Notes under the pieces: model-generated
Databases searched by the model: none
Seen by the model: the letters and a program-made list of their open reading frames with translations, nothing else
What the model was told of the DNA's origin: nothing
Source of the DNA: Bryopsis sp. KO-2023
Lineage: Eukaryota > Chlorophyta > Ulvophyceae > Bryopsidales > Bryopsidaceae
Length of the DNA stretch: 64,000 nucleotides
Reading direction: 5' to 3'
Assembly: GCA_030272585.1 (NCBI GenBank)
Contig: BSYQ01000001.1
Location: forward strand, 9,191,001 to 9,255,000
Shown: piece by piece, positions 46,816-59,350 of the stretch
Layout of the letters: every line of letters starts with the position of its first letter
Position numbering within the stretch: position 1 is the stretch's first letter
Made by a program: the position numbers and the translations under genes

Positions 46816-49800
46816 TCAGAAGATTCCTGGCACCATTTTGTAGGGCACCAGTCGACGGTATTCTTCCCAGTGCTCTCCATACTTGCTGTGGCATCTTTGG
46901 TCGTCCCGAAAGCTCCGGTCCGTTAACAGGAGGGTCAAAAAGAACACATAAAAATAAGGAAGGGCCTGCACCAGTCGACAACACACATCGAATCACGACC
47001 GCTGGAGGAGCAATTCCTCGACAGTGTTTGAAACACAGACGATTGGAATTTATGCATATATATACATAGAGAGTTATCATGGACTTCGCATGCAAGGCCT
47101 TGTCAGCTCTCTTTCCCTTGACTCCTTTTTTTTATTTTCTTTCTTCGACCCTGTGAGAAATTATGCATCTGCTGGTTTCCATGCAACCTATGAACTTGTT
47201 TTGCATCGAAAGGGTTTCCTGAGAATGCTTACATGGTTGAATAGACCGGGCATAGTCCAAAAGAAAGCAGCCAGAATTTCTGGAACGTAGTGGAAGTGAC
47301 GAGACAATCCCCACCTAACAAACATTCACCAATGCACACCAAAATCCTCAGGGGGCATATTGTCAAACCAAAAACAGCACTGAAAAAGCCATACCCAACA
47401 CGTTTCCTGAGAGCAACAGCATTGAAACAGAGAAATCAATTTTTCCTTTCTCGATGCCAGAAAAGATCCAGGTGAGCCGAACACGAGGTCAGTTATCCTT
47501 GCCACTGCATTGTTTTCAACGCTTTCCATCCAGATCGTGCTGTGGATGCGTTTTATTTGTTGAGAAAAACTTGTTGGAAGATTTTGAACAGTTGCAGCTC
47601 ACTCACCATCCCGACACGAGCAACAGCGATTTTTTCGTTTCCCCAGTGCCGGTCTGGTACTTCGCAACAATCATCCTGGGGGCTTTTCCCCAGATTTTTA
47701 GTCGACCTTCTTTGGCACGGAATACCTATTATCCATCCACCCATCCATGCAAAAAAAAAGAAAATCAACAGCATTCTTTTCAAAGCAGATGCATTCCAAA
47801 AAGAATTATATTTTTCACGAAAGCACATTTCTCCGAACAATTTTCAACAGCACTTTTTCCCTTGGTCCTTTTTCACCCCTCCACCATGAAAATGGAAATA
47901 CAGACCGTCAGCCAAAAGCTTTTTTTTCTTTTTGATGCTGAGGATTGTACCTGTCTTTGCCTATCCGCATCATAGTTGACATAAATGCACAGAATCCCGG
48001 CTGCAAAAATACCACCGGCGACGAGGCCAGAAAGCTGGAGGGGCTGCTTGACCAGATACATGGCTGGCGATGTGTAAATGCAAGGCACCCAATTCAGACA
48101 TCCCCAGCAGAGATAATAGCCAGCACGATCATGGGCGATGTCCATGGTGTTCCAATATCCTGCCTCCCACCTGAACCATTTGGAAAAAACGACTTTTTCG
48201 AGAAGCGGTATACAGGCACAATCAATGGGGAGGGGGGGGGGGTTCCTCTCTGTTTTGTTTATGTCCCCGGAAAAAAAATGCAAAACATATAAAAGATGAA
48301 GGTCGAAGTTGCGATGTTGAAAATCGCCAAAATATAGGAAATGGCGTTATTGAAACGGAGCGACACATTGAGTATGGAAGCGTACTAGATTTACCAAAAA
48401 AAAGAAAGAAAGAATATAGCTCAGAAGTTTGCTCCTGTGCGTAATCCAAGGTAGATTTTCCCTTCAAAAAAAAAAAAGTGTAATTTCTTTTTCTTTTTGT
48501 GTTTCTGCATAACCCTTGAAATTTTGGGAGATCCTGAAAGGCCAAGCCAAGAATTCGGGCTGTTCTGATTTACTGAATATCATATCATCATTTTGATCTT
48601 CATTTCACATTTGCATTCTGTGCTCACCAGAAGAATTTGAAAACGTAGATCTGCATGAGTGCAACAGACACAATCATCGAATTTGCAACGTGTCCATAAA
48701 GTTGGTGCTGCTTAGCCACGTAACACAGCGGCAAGATGGCCCAACTCATCATCCCCATTCGACAATTCGTCCAAACCTTGATGTCAAAATGCTTGCCGAT
48801 TCGAGGGTACAGCTCCGTTCCTGGAAATGGGATTGGCCAAACGTTCAGTGGATACTCGTTGTAGATCTAAATAAAATGAAAAGAAAAAAATGTCACTGAG
48901 GCTTTGTGGTTGGCAAGAAACTATGTTGAAAAAGAGGAAGCATGTTTGATTCCCAGTTCATCCAGGCGTATTGTTCATTGTTGTGTCTCAATGCAACATA
49001 GATTTTTCTTGGAGAAAATTACTCCATCATGGTGTTTTGTTTCATGGACCAAATCTGCCATACTTAAAACACACAGTTGGGATGTAAGCATTTAAAAGAA
49101 CAGAAACTCCATACCCCAATAAAAATCGTAGACAATGCTGCCCGTCGATCCAGCGTCTGTGCTGGAGGGAAAGGCAACTCCCTTCACAAGCACCACAAAA
49201 GATTATTTGATGAGACCTACCCATCCAAAACAAAATCTTATCGATTCTGTGATTGTACGGGGGGGGGGGGGGGGGGGGGGTCCTGGAAGGATCCTACTGG
49301 CAACAAAATTCTTCCACAAAGAAATGCAACAAAGAAAAGAAAACAGCCATGAAAAATGAACCCTGAGAAAACTCCCACCTTGATGGTCAGAAAGACGCAC
49401 AGCAAAATGGCAAACACATTCAGGACGGTCAGAATCTCTCCGAGAATGTCGTAAACTCGAGCGGGGCTGAACCAACCCAACCTGTAAGGCAAGAAATACA
49501 CCGACAAGTACCCTTAGGTCAGTGCTATCCGACATTCTTGTTATTATTATCATCATCTCCAGCACAGACGGGCAAAATTTTTCAACAAAACTCGATGAAA
49601 AGCAAAAGTGCTACAGGGAGAGTGGAGTTGAGGGTTTAGCTTACCAACCCCCGTGGGCTGGACTCGTGCAACGTGATGGGTGCATCAGAAAAATGGGAGG
49701 AGTTGGGGAATTTTAAGTATGCAGCCGGAAATTGAGTCTTACCACCATCCAGCAAAGAAGAGAACGAGTGTTGCAAGATACGCTGAAACACCATTGTCCT

Positions 49801-50761
49801 GCACACAAAAAACACCCCCTCCAACAAATTCGAAAAAAGAAGCCACGACAACAGAGAGACGAGAAAGCATCACCCATTTGACAAGAATCAAATCGATCCC
49901 TGCACCCCACCTTGTACACAGGCGTGTTTCCTTTTGGTGAGACTGGACCATTGACCGTTTTTGCTGGGAAATACAGCTGCAATAATGCTTGAATTATGCC
50001 GAACACGGCAAAGACAGTCCAGGCTTCTGTGGTGGTGCCGCTCCACAATTGCAAACAACTCTTGAAACCTTTGTCACGGCCAAATTCGTACAACTCCCAA
50101 AGAGATCCGTTGAATTTGTCGTGCACTTGGTACCTGGATGACATCCCAAAAATAGATTTGAAACACATCGTGTCTTTGTTTTTGTTTCCCTTTTATTTTT
50201 TCAAGAGAGGGGGAGAAAAATCTTAAAACAAACAAAGGTGTGGGACTTGAAAACCCTTCATCGCCGACTTCGAATTTCCTGAGGTTTCATCGAATTCATT
50301 GCGTGTTTTTGAACCGTTCTGTTCAAGGGACAAGCCCCACCACATTAAATATACCCAAAGCGATAGCATCCCCCCTGTCAGACTCTGGTAAAACTGTCGT
50401 TTTCCACATGTATTGTATTACATTCACACATATATAAACAAATATCTATATATGATATCGATGCTCTCCCTCTGATGGAAAAAAATAGACCAGTTGCACC
50501 ATACATTCTGATATTGGCCACCCCCTCAACACAAAAAAACATACAGAATGTGCACCTCATATCACCGAATTTCTCAAGAAAGGGTGAAGGAACTCACACG
50601 AGCATCGTGAATGCTGGTGTGGTGACCATCAGGAAAATAACGCCAAACAGAGACAACACTTCTGCGGCGACGCCCGACAGAGCCCACATCTGCGACCCGC
50701 CTCCGCTGCCGTCGGTATCAGCCCATTTCGTCGATTTCGCATCTTTTGGCTTGTTCGGCAT
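46816..50761 (-). CDS. DHCR7: 7-dehydrocholesterol reductase (sterol delta-7 reductase), plant DWF5-like
   Basis: Ten exons, all phases consistent: 50761-50598 (ATG), 50133-49911, 49798-49743, 49481-49379, 49181-49115, 48820-48628, 48170-47951, 47725-47607, 47314-47233 and 46965-46816 (TGA), 458 residues. Recognisable blocks are PVSPKGNTPVYK, FSPARVYDILGEI, TELYPRIGKHFDIKVWTNCR and WEAGYWNTMDIAHDRAGYY. These continue as WGLSRHFHYVPEILAAFFW and the C-terminal RDDQRCHSKYGEHWEEY ending VPGIF. They match ERG4/ERG24-family delta-7 reductases, closest in my memory to plant DWF5. The enzyme reduces the C7-C8 double bond of sterols with NADPH in the ER, the last step of several sterol pathways. Hydrophobic segments suggest about nine membrane passes. 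Intron 4 holds a run of 22 G. It shares a 158-base promoter region with TMEM147. Confidence 0.95.
49259..49280 (+). repeat. Run of 22 G in a DHCR7 intron
   Basis: Uninterrupted G on the plus strand (C in the transcript), between the exons ending at 49379 and starting at 49181 on the minus strand. Confidence 0.9.
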
Positions 50762-50919
50762 CTTGGCGCCCAACCACTCCCCACAATTGAACCCACTGCG
50801 CTCAGGTCAGGAATACATCCACTGGTGGAGGTGTATTTTGTACGACAGTGATAACCCATATATAGCGCAAACGCCAGTTCCTTGTGCATCTGAGCCCTTT
50901 CTTTCCCCAGCGACAGGCG
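50762..50919. promoter_or_regulatory. Compact bidirectional promoter of DHCR7 (-) and TMEM147 (+)
   Basis: Only 158 bases separate the two ATGs, so both core promoters and 5' UTRs overlap. A TATATA-like stretch (CCATATATAGCGC) lies near 50858. A sterol-responsive site cannot be assigned by eye. Confidence 0.65.
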
Positions 50920-52904
50920 ATGGCTTTGTTTCACCTGCTCAACTGCGTTGCCCTTTGTTTCTTACCGCACGTGGTGTATTATCACGCGACGCCACTGTGA
51001 GTGACGTTCACAAATTTTCTTCCAGCAGCTGAGTGAAAAAAAAAAAACATCTTCGCACGAGGGATTGTTGGGGTGATTTCTTTTTGGTTTCCAGAGCCGA
51101 GTTTTCGGTCCTTCGATCCGTGATTCATGGGGCGGTAATACAGTTGTTCACGTCTTTTGGAAAGGTACATCAAGGCTTTTTTGTGTTTTTTTTTTTGCTT
51201 GTTGCTCTTGAGAAACTGTGGCAGACACACACTCAATTGGGGAGGTGCATTCTTACACATAATTGTAGCATGCATGTGTGTGTGCAACTCAAGTTCACTC
51301 ACACTGAGAATAATTTGCTCTATTCGTTCATCAAGACTAGTGCAAATCACTGTTGAAGTATGGGAGATACTTTATCATGCGTTGATTAAATTTGGGCAAA
51401 ATCGCACGACCTGGAAATTTTATTATTGTTTTGCATGAGCACGTCACATCAGAATGTGGGTTCCATAACAGCATTGGCTGCGGTTGTTGTTCAGGTGGTG
51501 GTTTTGGCATGCTTATTACCAGGAACTGAGTCCGCTAAGCATGACTTGTGGAAGGTGAGGGGGGGTTTTGCCATCGGAATTTCCAACCTGATTTTTTTTC
51601 TCCCGAGTTTCTCTGTGGGACTGATGGATGTGGTTGGTGAGTGTGGAATGTATTGGTGGTTTACAGGATGGAGCGCAAGTGCTTGTTTCTCTGATCGACA
51701 TTGTCGGGCTGTTCTTTGCGCTGACCTCCAAATGGGCACACAGGAGCACATCCAATGAGCACAAATTCCAGGCGGTCGGGTTAGGTAACCAAATCGAACT
51801 ATTCCGATCGAAGCGTTTTCTGTCATGCTCTACCGTGTGTTCAGAATATTGAATGATTCGTTGTCCCCTTGTTTTGGAGTGGTGATGCTATTTTCTTTCA
51901 TTAGAAAAAGAGTTTTTTTCTTGCAGGTTGGGCGTTCACGGACAGTTTAGTGCGTCGGGCAGCTCCGATGTGGTTGGGTGGATTTTCCCCTGAGTTCACC
52001 CTGGATCACATCATGAATGCTCTGCAGTCTAACATTGTGTTGGTAGGCCAATCTTCAACAACCAGAAAAAAAAAAAAAAAAATTCTGGTTGTTAAACCAG
52101 AACACAATACCAATAAAAATACCGACAGTTGTTACCCGATCAACTTGATGGAATGACTAGCAGATAAATCGGTTGGATTGCACCGCCGATATGCTTTCCA
52201 AATAACAGCTTCCCTTCAGGCTGACGGGATGTGTTCGTTTTTTCAAGAATGCATATTTACAGCGGATGGTCTTGACCCTGGGTTTTCTTGCATGCTGAGT
52301 TCGACCACATGATGAGTAATAAGTAAGAAGATTCTAGAGAGGTGTTTGAATACAGAAACATATGTTTTCCACTGTGGGTTCTAGATCCAGTCGCTGTCTT
52401 TTGCTGCCATCGGGACACTCGTTTTCAACAAGCGCTCCAAACCTGCCAGTGCTGTTCCTTTCCTGAAGATCAGTCTGGGGGTACATGCAGTAACTCCAAT
52501 GCTTCTCAGGTGATATTTCTATGCAGGAAGTACTTATCCTCACAGCAGCGGTCTAAATATAAAATCCTAACGCACAAGGAAAAGAAATTGCATGAAAGTA
52601 TCTGGAAGAAGAAAGCCTGCTTCAGGAAAAATGAACATTAGAGAAAACATGGCGAGATGTGGTTTCGGTAGAGAAGCGCCACCAAGCCTTTGTCGAAGCC
52701 GCCCATCAATTTTGCTGCAGATTCGTTTTGGGTTGCTGTTTTTACATGTGGCAAAAATTCATGGTTGGTTTTTGTTGCAGTTTGGTCGGAGCCAACATGG
52801 GCATCAGTGGTTTTCCGTCGCTCGGTTTGGAACTGGCTTGCTCCGTGCTGTTTGCTCTGTCCTCATGGAAACTATATCAGTGGTGTTTGGTGAAGCAGGC
52901 CTGA
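50920..52904 (+). CDS. TMEM147: TMEM147-like ER membrane protein
   Basis: Seven exons: 50920-50996, 51095-51164, 51495-51554, 51667-51784, 51927-52042, 52385-52509 and 52781-52904 (TGA), 229 residues, against about 224 in human TMEM147. The start MALFHLLNCVALCFLPHVVY aligns with the human N-terminus. VLVSLIDIVGLFFAL, GWAFTDSLVRRAAPMWLGG and ALQSNIVLIQSLSFAAI fall in the family order. About seven hydrophobic segments are visible. In animals TMEM147 is an ER/nuclear-envelope protein found with ribosome-associated translocon complexes, and it is reported to interact with the lamin B receptor and DHCR7. Its divergent neighbour here is DHCR7. The call rests on pattern along the whole length. Confidence 0.88.
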
Positions 52905-54722
52905 GTATCGATGATGTTTGTTTGAAACGTGTGTGTGTGTGTGCGTGTAAGATTGCTTCCATTTCTCTGAGCTTATGCAATGCTTTTGTTTCATTGTGTT
53001 TCCCCCAATTCTGATTCAAGAATGCTGTGACCTTGTGCTGAATATGCACTTTGTCATATCCTGTGGAAAATGGTCAGTTCGAAAGACTAAAAAACAATTC
53101 ACCCGAGATGAGAGGAATTCAAACCATTTCTCCCGGATTCCAACTTGAAAACAACTTGATCGTGGTGTGCAGAGGGGAAAAGCTGTCGCACCTCAGTTCA
53201 GTTTTCTTGTAGAAGAGATTCCAATTTTGTTTAGTTTTTTTAGTTTTTTTCATTGCAATTGTTAAACTCTAGGCAAGGGGTCGGTTGTGGAAATATAACA
53301 CAACATGCGTTTCTTCTTGTTTTTTTTGCCAATGATAAAAGTTCTTTCAGTCGTTCCATAACAACGAAATAGACTACCTGAATATCCGTCCTTACATATT
53401 ACTATCCGCTGATCATGAAAAGTAGAGAGGAGGTTCTGGTGAGCTGTGCCCTTCCAGCTCCTCCACCAGCATTTCCCTTGGATTCATTTTTCATGCGTCC
53501 TAGCATTCCCACACTTTGCAAAAGGATATCTGGCACTCCCTAGTTGTCGCTTTGTTCACCTTCTGTTTTGAAAAGGTTCAAAACACTTGAATGCTCACTC
53601 CAAGACAGAAAATCCTCCGTTGATGAAGAAGAGGCTTCTTTTCAAGACACTAGGGAAGAATCAAAAAAACAAGGAGGATAAAAACAAACATCGAATGAAC
53701 ATTTTTTTTAAATCAAATGTTACGGTGTCCTCCTCCTCAGACTTTTATTTTTCTTTGGTTTTTCGGAGTCTTGGGTTTTTAATGGGATGCTGAGAAAAGG
53801 ACCCGAGCTTCCAAAGAGCCTGTGCAAGAATACTTTTCCATTGGTACCTGTGCAAGCTAGCCTGACCAGTAACCACCACTCAATGCTGCTTGCTTATGCA
53901 CTCAAACCTTGGGTCTGAAAATAGATACAGAATTGTGAATTCTGATTGCCCCTCTTCAAACTGAGCCCAGTACATTGGGTGGCCAAACTGCATTTGGGAC
54001 ACTGAAGATGGTGCGATGTTTTCCTGGAGGTCCTGGATTCTCTTCGATGGCTTTGCTGTGAATTTGTTGTCAGAGATTTCATAAAGCAAGCACTGACCCC
54101 AAACAATCTTGATCGGCGGTGATTGGTGATGCGATAATTAATACTATTGCAAACAAATAAGCAGTTTCCTACATTGTGGAGTAGAAAGACCTCCTGATGC
54201 AAATGTTCAAATGTGTAAGGTTCCTTGCCGTTTTAGTGAAAACCTTCACTGAACATTGCCCCAGAGGAAGCTCCACTGTGGAGGAGCCTTGAAACCACAC
54301 CATTAATTCTTGATGTACATTGGCATTTGTCCAAGAAAGCGAACAGCCTCAGGAGCCTCATCAATCGACACCAATGGAAGAAAATTTAAAAAATATGTAG
54401 ATCTGGGGCAACGCCAGAAAGTAAATCCCCAAAATACAACCAATGCGACAATAATCCACATGAAGAATGCGCAGCGACCCTCCAAGATGTCAAAAAAAAA
54501 CCCAAAGAAATGGTCTCCACCTCACTGCAGCCATACTTCAAAAGATAAAAAAACCGAGCCGAGCCCGAATCCCTAAAAATCCCCAAGTAAAATCGATCGA
54601 TCGATCAATAAATCAAAACAATGTCCCTCTTCTTTTGTTTTAGAATTTTTCCTCCCTCCATGAACCGAAACCGAAAAACAAACGGATCCAGAAATAATGT
54701 TACGTTCTTTCGGCCACAGCCT
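52905..54722. other. Gene-poor stretch with weak minus-strand frames
   Basis: Holds the TMEM147 and FARS2 3' UTRs. Three minus-strand frames look somewhat protein-like: 54485-54303 (a hydrophobic helix, FMWIIVALVVFWGFTFW), 54084-53880 (LYEISDNKFTAKPSKRIQDL, after a possible acceptor) and about 53523-53424 (GMLGRMKNESKGN). They could be exons of an unrecognised gene or chance frames. I could not join them in phase to a convincing protein. Confidence 0.3.
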
Positions 54723-57247
54723 TCATCTGAGCTCCACTTGGAATTCGGACGCCACCCTGTCTCTTATTTGAAACTGAAGTTCGTTGATTTCTTCGTCCGT
54801 AAGGGACCTTTCCATCGACCGAAACGTGATTCTGTAACAATGGCTGGTTCGCTCAGTTTTGGGGTGAGTGAATTCGTCGATCAGTTTGACCTCCTCGCAA
54901 AGATCCCCAGCCACATCCCTGACCAGCTCGCACAAATTGTTCTCCGAAAACTTCGGCGAAATCCAAAACGCGATGTCCTTGAAGCACGGGGGGTATTTCG
55001 AGTAGGTTTTGAAACGGGTCGTCAAATCAGCAGATTTGAATTGGTCCTTGAATCGAGGGTCTTCCGTCCAGAACAAACGGATGTCAGGAATGTTGAACAG
55101 CACCATCGCCAGCCTCTCCAAACCCAATCCGAAAGCCCATGCTTTATGGCCCGGTCCGTAATTCTTGTCGAGAATTTCTTGCTCCATCATTCCGCAACCC
55201 AGGACTTCGAGCCATTCGTCCTTGAAGTAAATTTCGAGTTCGTAGGAGGGCTCCGTGAATGGGAAGTAAGCATCCACCCACCTGACACCAGATCAAATAA
55301 GATGTCGGTAATTTTCTACTACCTTCGAGTCACTCTTTTTCGCTGTTAACCCCCCCCCCGAATACAGTCCCCCCCCGAATAGTATCCTCCCCCCCGAATA
55401 CAATCCCCCCCTGTCGAACGTGGTTTTCCTCCTGAATATAGTCCCCCCCTTCAAAAAAAAAGTTCAACTGGTGGGTGAGAACCACGTTCGACAGACGACG
55501 CGAGTCGCGTCCGAAAGACTTCCAATTGTGATGGAAATCCAAGACATGAAAACAAACAAACAGACAGAAAAACGGTTGTGACGATTCTTTTCGCACATCA
55601 GCTACATTGACGTCCGACTCGACGTTTCTGAGCGACGCTTCTATCCAAACGTGAGCGACAGGGACATCGAACTCGAAAAAATTCAGACAATTATCTATTA
55701 GAGATATGTTCAAGTGATTATTTTTTGGGGCATTGGCTACGATTCTGGATGTAAACAAGTCAGGACATATTAATCAGAATTTTTGTATAATCCCCCCCGA
55801 ATACAATCCCCCCCCAAATAGAGTCCCCCCTTAAAACCCTCACACAACTGCAAATCTATAGTCCCCCGGGGGACTGTATTCGGGGGGGGGGGTTTATATC
55901 CTTTTTCTTTTTTCATTTACGTTTGCTGATGGTGAGCCGTCAGTAATAATTTCGCCAATGGAAATATATTCCCAACACCGCGACTGGATTGGTAGCTACA
56001 AAACAAGACGGTCAGTTTCACTGTATAGAAACTGTTTCGTTTTTTTTTTCTTATTTATCTATCCATCTACTTATTACTATATTTTTTTAAAGCGCTGTTT
56101 CAGTTTTTTTTTCTGTGATCATTGGATGGGGAAACCAAGAACCATTACAAGCTCCGAGCACCTGCACTGGACATCGCCGAACAAATGCTTCGCCAGGCCC
56201 TCCAACTCCGATTTCAGCTCCTTCGTGACAAATTCGGTGGCCTCCATGCCAGAATCCTTCCAGTCCTTTTCCTCGAAAATTTTCACGCCCTCCGTCTGAT
56301 GAAAGACGGGGTAATGCGTCGAATCGATCGAATCCCTCCTGTACACATCCCCTGTGCATAAGAAAGCTTTCTTTCCAGCCCTCAGGAGCTCCGCCTGGTG
56401 TGCGGAGGTATGGCACCGCAAGACATTCTCGGAGCTCACGTAGTAGGTGTCATTGGGGCTTCTGGAAACGTGGTCCTTAGGGATTAAAATATCGTCGAAG
56501 TTGGCTTTTGCCGACACGATTGGGTAGAGATCGTCCAGGGTTTCGAACAGGCCTGGGTCTTTCTGTAATGTGTGCATGTGGAGGCAAACCGGTGTTCAGC
56601 TCGTGTTTAGTTTAAAAAAAAATTCTGGTATCCAGATGATTGAAACAAAAAAATTCATTCAAGGATTCTTTTTCATTGCTGGTTTATTTATTTGCATGGT
56701 GGGGGATAGCAAGCGCAATGTACAATACAAACCATTATGCTTTGATCTGTGATGTTCCTCAGCCCCGACAGAAAAATGAATTGGGAAAAAAAAGAAATTG
56801 GCCAACCCCCCCCCCAAAAATAAATAAATGAATATAAATAAATAAATAAATAAATAAATGAGATTAGAATTTATCATGATCACAGCGAGAATTTGGCTTT
56901 AAATGTCTTTCTTTTTTCCTGTTATTTCCCACCTTATCGAAGAAGTCCTGGATGGCACCTTTGATGATGCACAGAGGGTGTCCTTCCTGCTGGTGCAAGC
57001 CCACACCAATCTTCTTGAAGATATTATCGCTGACGTTGTTCGCGGGGTCCTGCGTGATCACCTCCTCCCTCGAGGGCGCCCGGAGGGCTTGGGTGGTGTA
57101 CACAGCGGGGCCCGCACGCCGTGAAAACACGCAAGATGGGAAGACGCTGTGGCGCTGGACTGGACATGGCGAACAGGGAGCTGCCGACCTTCCAACAGCG
57201 CACAAAACCCCCGTGCGAGACGCCAAGAGTCTGGCCGTGTTGGTCAT
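54723..57247 (-). CDS. FARS2: Organellar phenylalanyl-tRNA synthetase (monomeric, FARS2 type)
   Basis: Three exons: 57247-56933 (ATG), 56562-56162 and 55281-54723 (TGA), 424 residues, joined in phases 0 and 2. The N-terminus (MTNTARLLASRTGVLCAVGR) looks like an organellar presequence. The class II core shows GVGLHQQEGHPLCIIK, SPNDTYYVSSENVLRCHTSA, motif 2 (GDVYRRDSIDSTHYPVFHQ) and motif 3 (FGLGLERLAMVL). The C-terminal anticodon-binding domain has SKYPPCFKDIAFW and THPKTERTSHCYRITF. It charges tRNA-Phe in mitochondria and, in algae and plants, often in plastids. Length matches the monomeric family (about 420-450). Intron 2 (880 bases) carries a C-rich fold-back repeat. Confidence 0.95.
55350..55892. 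repeat. C-rich fold-back repeat inside FARS2 intron 2
   Basis: The left end holds about four copies of a C-run unit, CCCCCCCGAATACAGTCC and variants, at 55350-55450. The right end holds further copies near 55790-55825 and closes with the complement (GGGGGACTGTATTCGGGGG) at 55866-55884, so the ends can pair. A perfect 15-base inverted repeat, CTGTCGAACGTGGTT, lies inside the left part. No coding sequence. It may be a non-autonomous DNA transposon, but I see no clear target duplication. Confidence 0.65.
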
Positions 57248-57972
57248 TCCTTTCGCGAACACACCGCCAAAGCGAGCATCAGCACACACGTGTTTTTTTT
57301 CCACCTCTTCCCCCCCCCCCCTTTTTCGTTCAGCAAAGTACTGTGTTTGGTTTGGTTCTCAGCCGTTTTGGTCGACCTTCACCTGCGAGGATCATTTCGA
57401 AAAAAAACGAAACCTTCCTCTCAAGGTTGAGTTTCTTTTCGACGGATGCGCGATAAGCGACCAACCTGTCAATAGCTCCGTTGGGAAAGGCGAGTTTCTG
57501 GACTTGATTTGTTTCTGGTGATGCGAGTTGGATAAATTTTGGCTGGACTGGTACGAACGCGCACTTGTACGATTTTCGTTTTTGGCTTGACGCGACGACG
57601 GATAAGATTACTGGAGTGCGCATTCTCGCCAGTACGCTTGCCACGAAGGCGAGAACCACGAAAAACGACAAAAAAATCTCGAAACGAAACTTTAACCAAG
57701 GTTACACCTTCCTGAAAGGCATCTACAGGTTCGTTCACGACAGTTGAGCTTGTCCTGCACCGGACGGGCATTGATCAAAACCCTTCGTTTTCTCTTTTCT
57801 TTTCCCCTACTTTCTGGGGGTTGTATTTTCGAACTGCCCGTCGGTGGTGTGCCCTTATCGTCTTGAGGAACCACACGGCCAGTTTTCTTTTTCGGTTTCG
57901 AAAGAATTGACTTTCAACGAGTTCAGTGTTTTCGCTCCGCGTGGGGTGGGACGGGTCCAGACTGTAGTTGAA
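57248..57972. other. Divergent intergenic region, FARS2 (-) and SDR (+)
   Basis: 725 bases with both promoters. No gene supported; overlapping frames on both strands lack homology. Confidence 0.5.
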
Positions 57973-59350
57973 ATGCCATCTTGTGCCGAACTTGCGCAAG
58001 GGGCGCAATTCTCGTTTTCTTCGCGGCGTCGTCAGATTCTTTTACGATTATTACTGTGGGGCTGGCGTGGTGGGTGGAGCTATTTTGGGTGGATAGTGTG
58101 CGCGATAAAATGCCAGTTGGATTTGACGTCGAAAATGCATCTGCAGTTTTCGACACAGGAAAACACCTCCATTGATGTGATGTTGGGTGTGTTTGTGGCA
58201 ATTTGCAGGTTTGGGGATGGGTGCTCATTTGTCAGCTCTGTTTGGAATTGGCCACACTGGGGAGTGGATCAGTCGACGATGCGACTTGACAGGAAAGGTC
58301 GCCATCGTGACGGGGGCTAACAGTGGTTTGGGATTCGAGACGGCCAGAATATTGTGCAAAGCCGGGGCGAAAGTGTACATGGCCTGCAGAGACCCCGAAC
58401 TGGGTGACTCAGCGAAGAAAAAAATTGTCGATCGACTCGGGGATGGTTTTGCTGAAAACCTGGTGGTCAGAAAAATGGACCTATCCTCGTTGGAAACAGT
58501 CAAAACTTTCGCTGAGGAGTTCATGGCCGCCGAGGATCGGTTGGACTTTCTTATTCTGAATGCTGGGGTGATGGGGATTCCGGGAAGGAAGCTCACTGCT
58601 GAAGGATTGGAATGGCATTTTGGAGTGAATTTTTTCGGTCATTTTTACCTGACGAAGCTGCTGTTTCGATTTTTGATCGAGAGGGAAAACAGAGTCCCGA
58701 CCAGGATTTTGGTCGTGACGTGCTCTGCTGGCAAACAGGGGAAATTGAAGCTGATGGACCTGGATTTCAGATCTAGAAAGTACTACCCTTATCGGGCATA
58801 CAATCAATCGAAGCTGGCGTGTTGGTTGTTCGTCCAGGAGCTGGGGATCCGGCTGAAACGTGATTTCCAATCTGAAATCAGCGTTTTTGCGGTGGATCCT
58901 GGGGCATGCGACACTCAGCTGTTCAGAAACGTTTCTCCCTTTGCGCTGTTCATGATGGCTGTGACGAGAATGATGATGAAAAATGTGGGGAAAGGCTCCG
59001 CCACGATCATCCATGGCTGCATCAACCAAAGAATTTCGAAATTCTCGGGGGCGTATTTGGAGAACTGCCGGGTGACTGAGGTGCAGAAAAGCCGCAGGCA
59101 CGCGTGCTTGAGGCAGGAGCTCTGGGCAAAATGCGAAAACATGCTGGAGAGCATGTCTTTCGGCCAACCTGTGCTGGGTGCGAGGAGGACCACCAGCGTT
59201 GGTCACAAGAAATCGAGAAAAAGACGTTCGGTCGGAAACAATGCATCATTATGGGATGCGGTTCAAAGGAGACTGATGCCGGCTGTTCGTTTTGGAGGTA
59301 ATTCAGATGAAGGGATGGAGCTTGTGACCAACAGGACGAAATCAGCGTGA
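57973..59350 (+). CDS. Short-chain dehydrogenase/reductase, retinol-dehydrogenase-like
   Basis: The main exon runs 58209-59350 (TGA). A first exon 57973-58069, with donor GTGGGT, joins in phase and would give 412 residues beginning with a hydrophobic basic stretch (RRRQILLRLLLWGWRG). If translation instead starts at the ATG at 58217, the protein has 377 residues. The SDR core is complete: TGANSGLG for NAD(P) binding, LDFLILNAGVMG, the VVTCSAGK serine strand and the catalytic YNQSK. This arrangement is typical of RDH11-14/WWOX-like enzymes that oxidise or reduce retinoids, lipids or related alcohols. The C-terminus has a basic stretch (GHKKSRKRRSVG) unusual for the family. Substrate unknown. 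Confidence 0.85.

Noticed and set aside
54303-54485. Minus-strand frame with a hydrophobic helix
   Set aside because: No ATG, no consistent splice partner, and it lies in what is probably the FARS2 3' UTR. Kept only as a note in the gene-poor stretch.
55350-55892. CRISPR-like array
   Set aside because: The repeats are short, variable C-run units without regular spacers, in a nuclear intron. A fold-back repeat explains them better.
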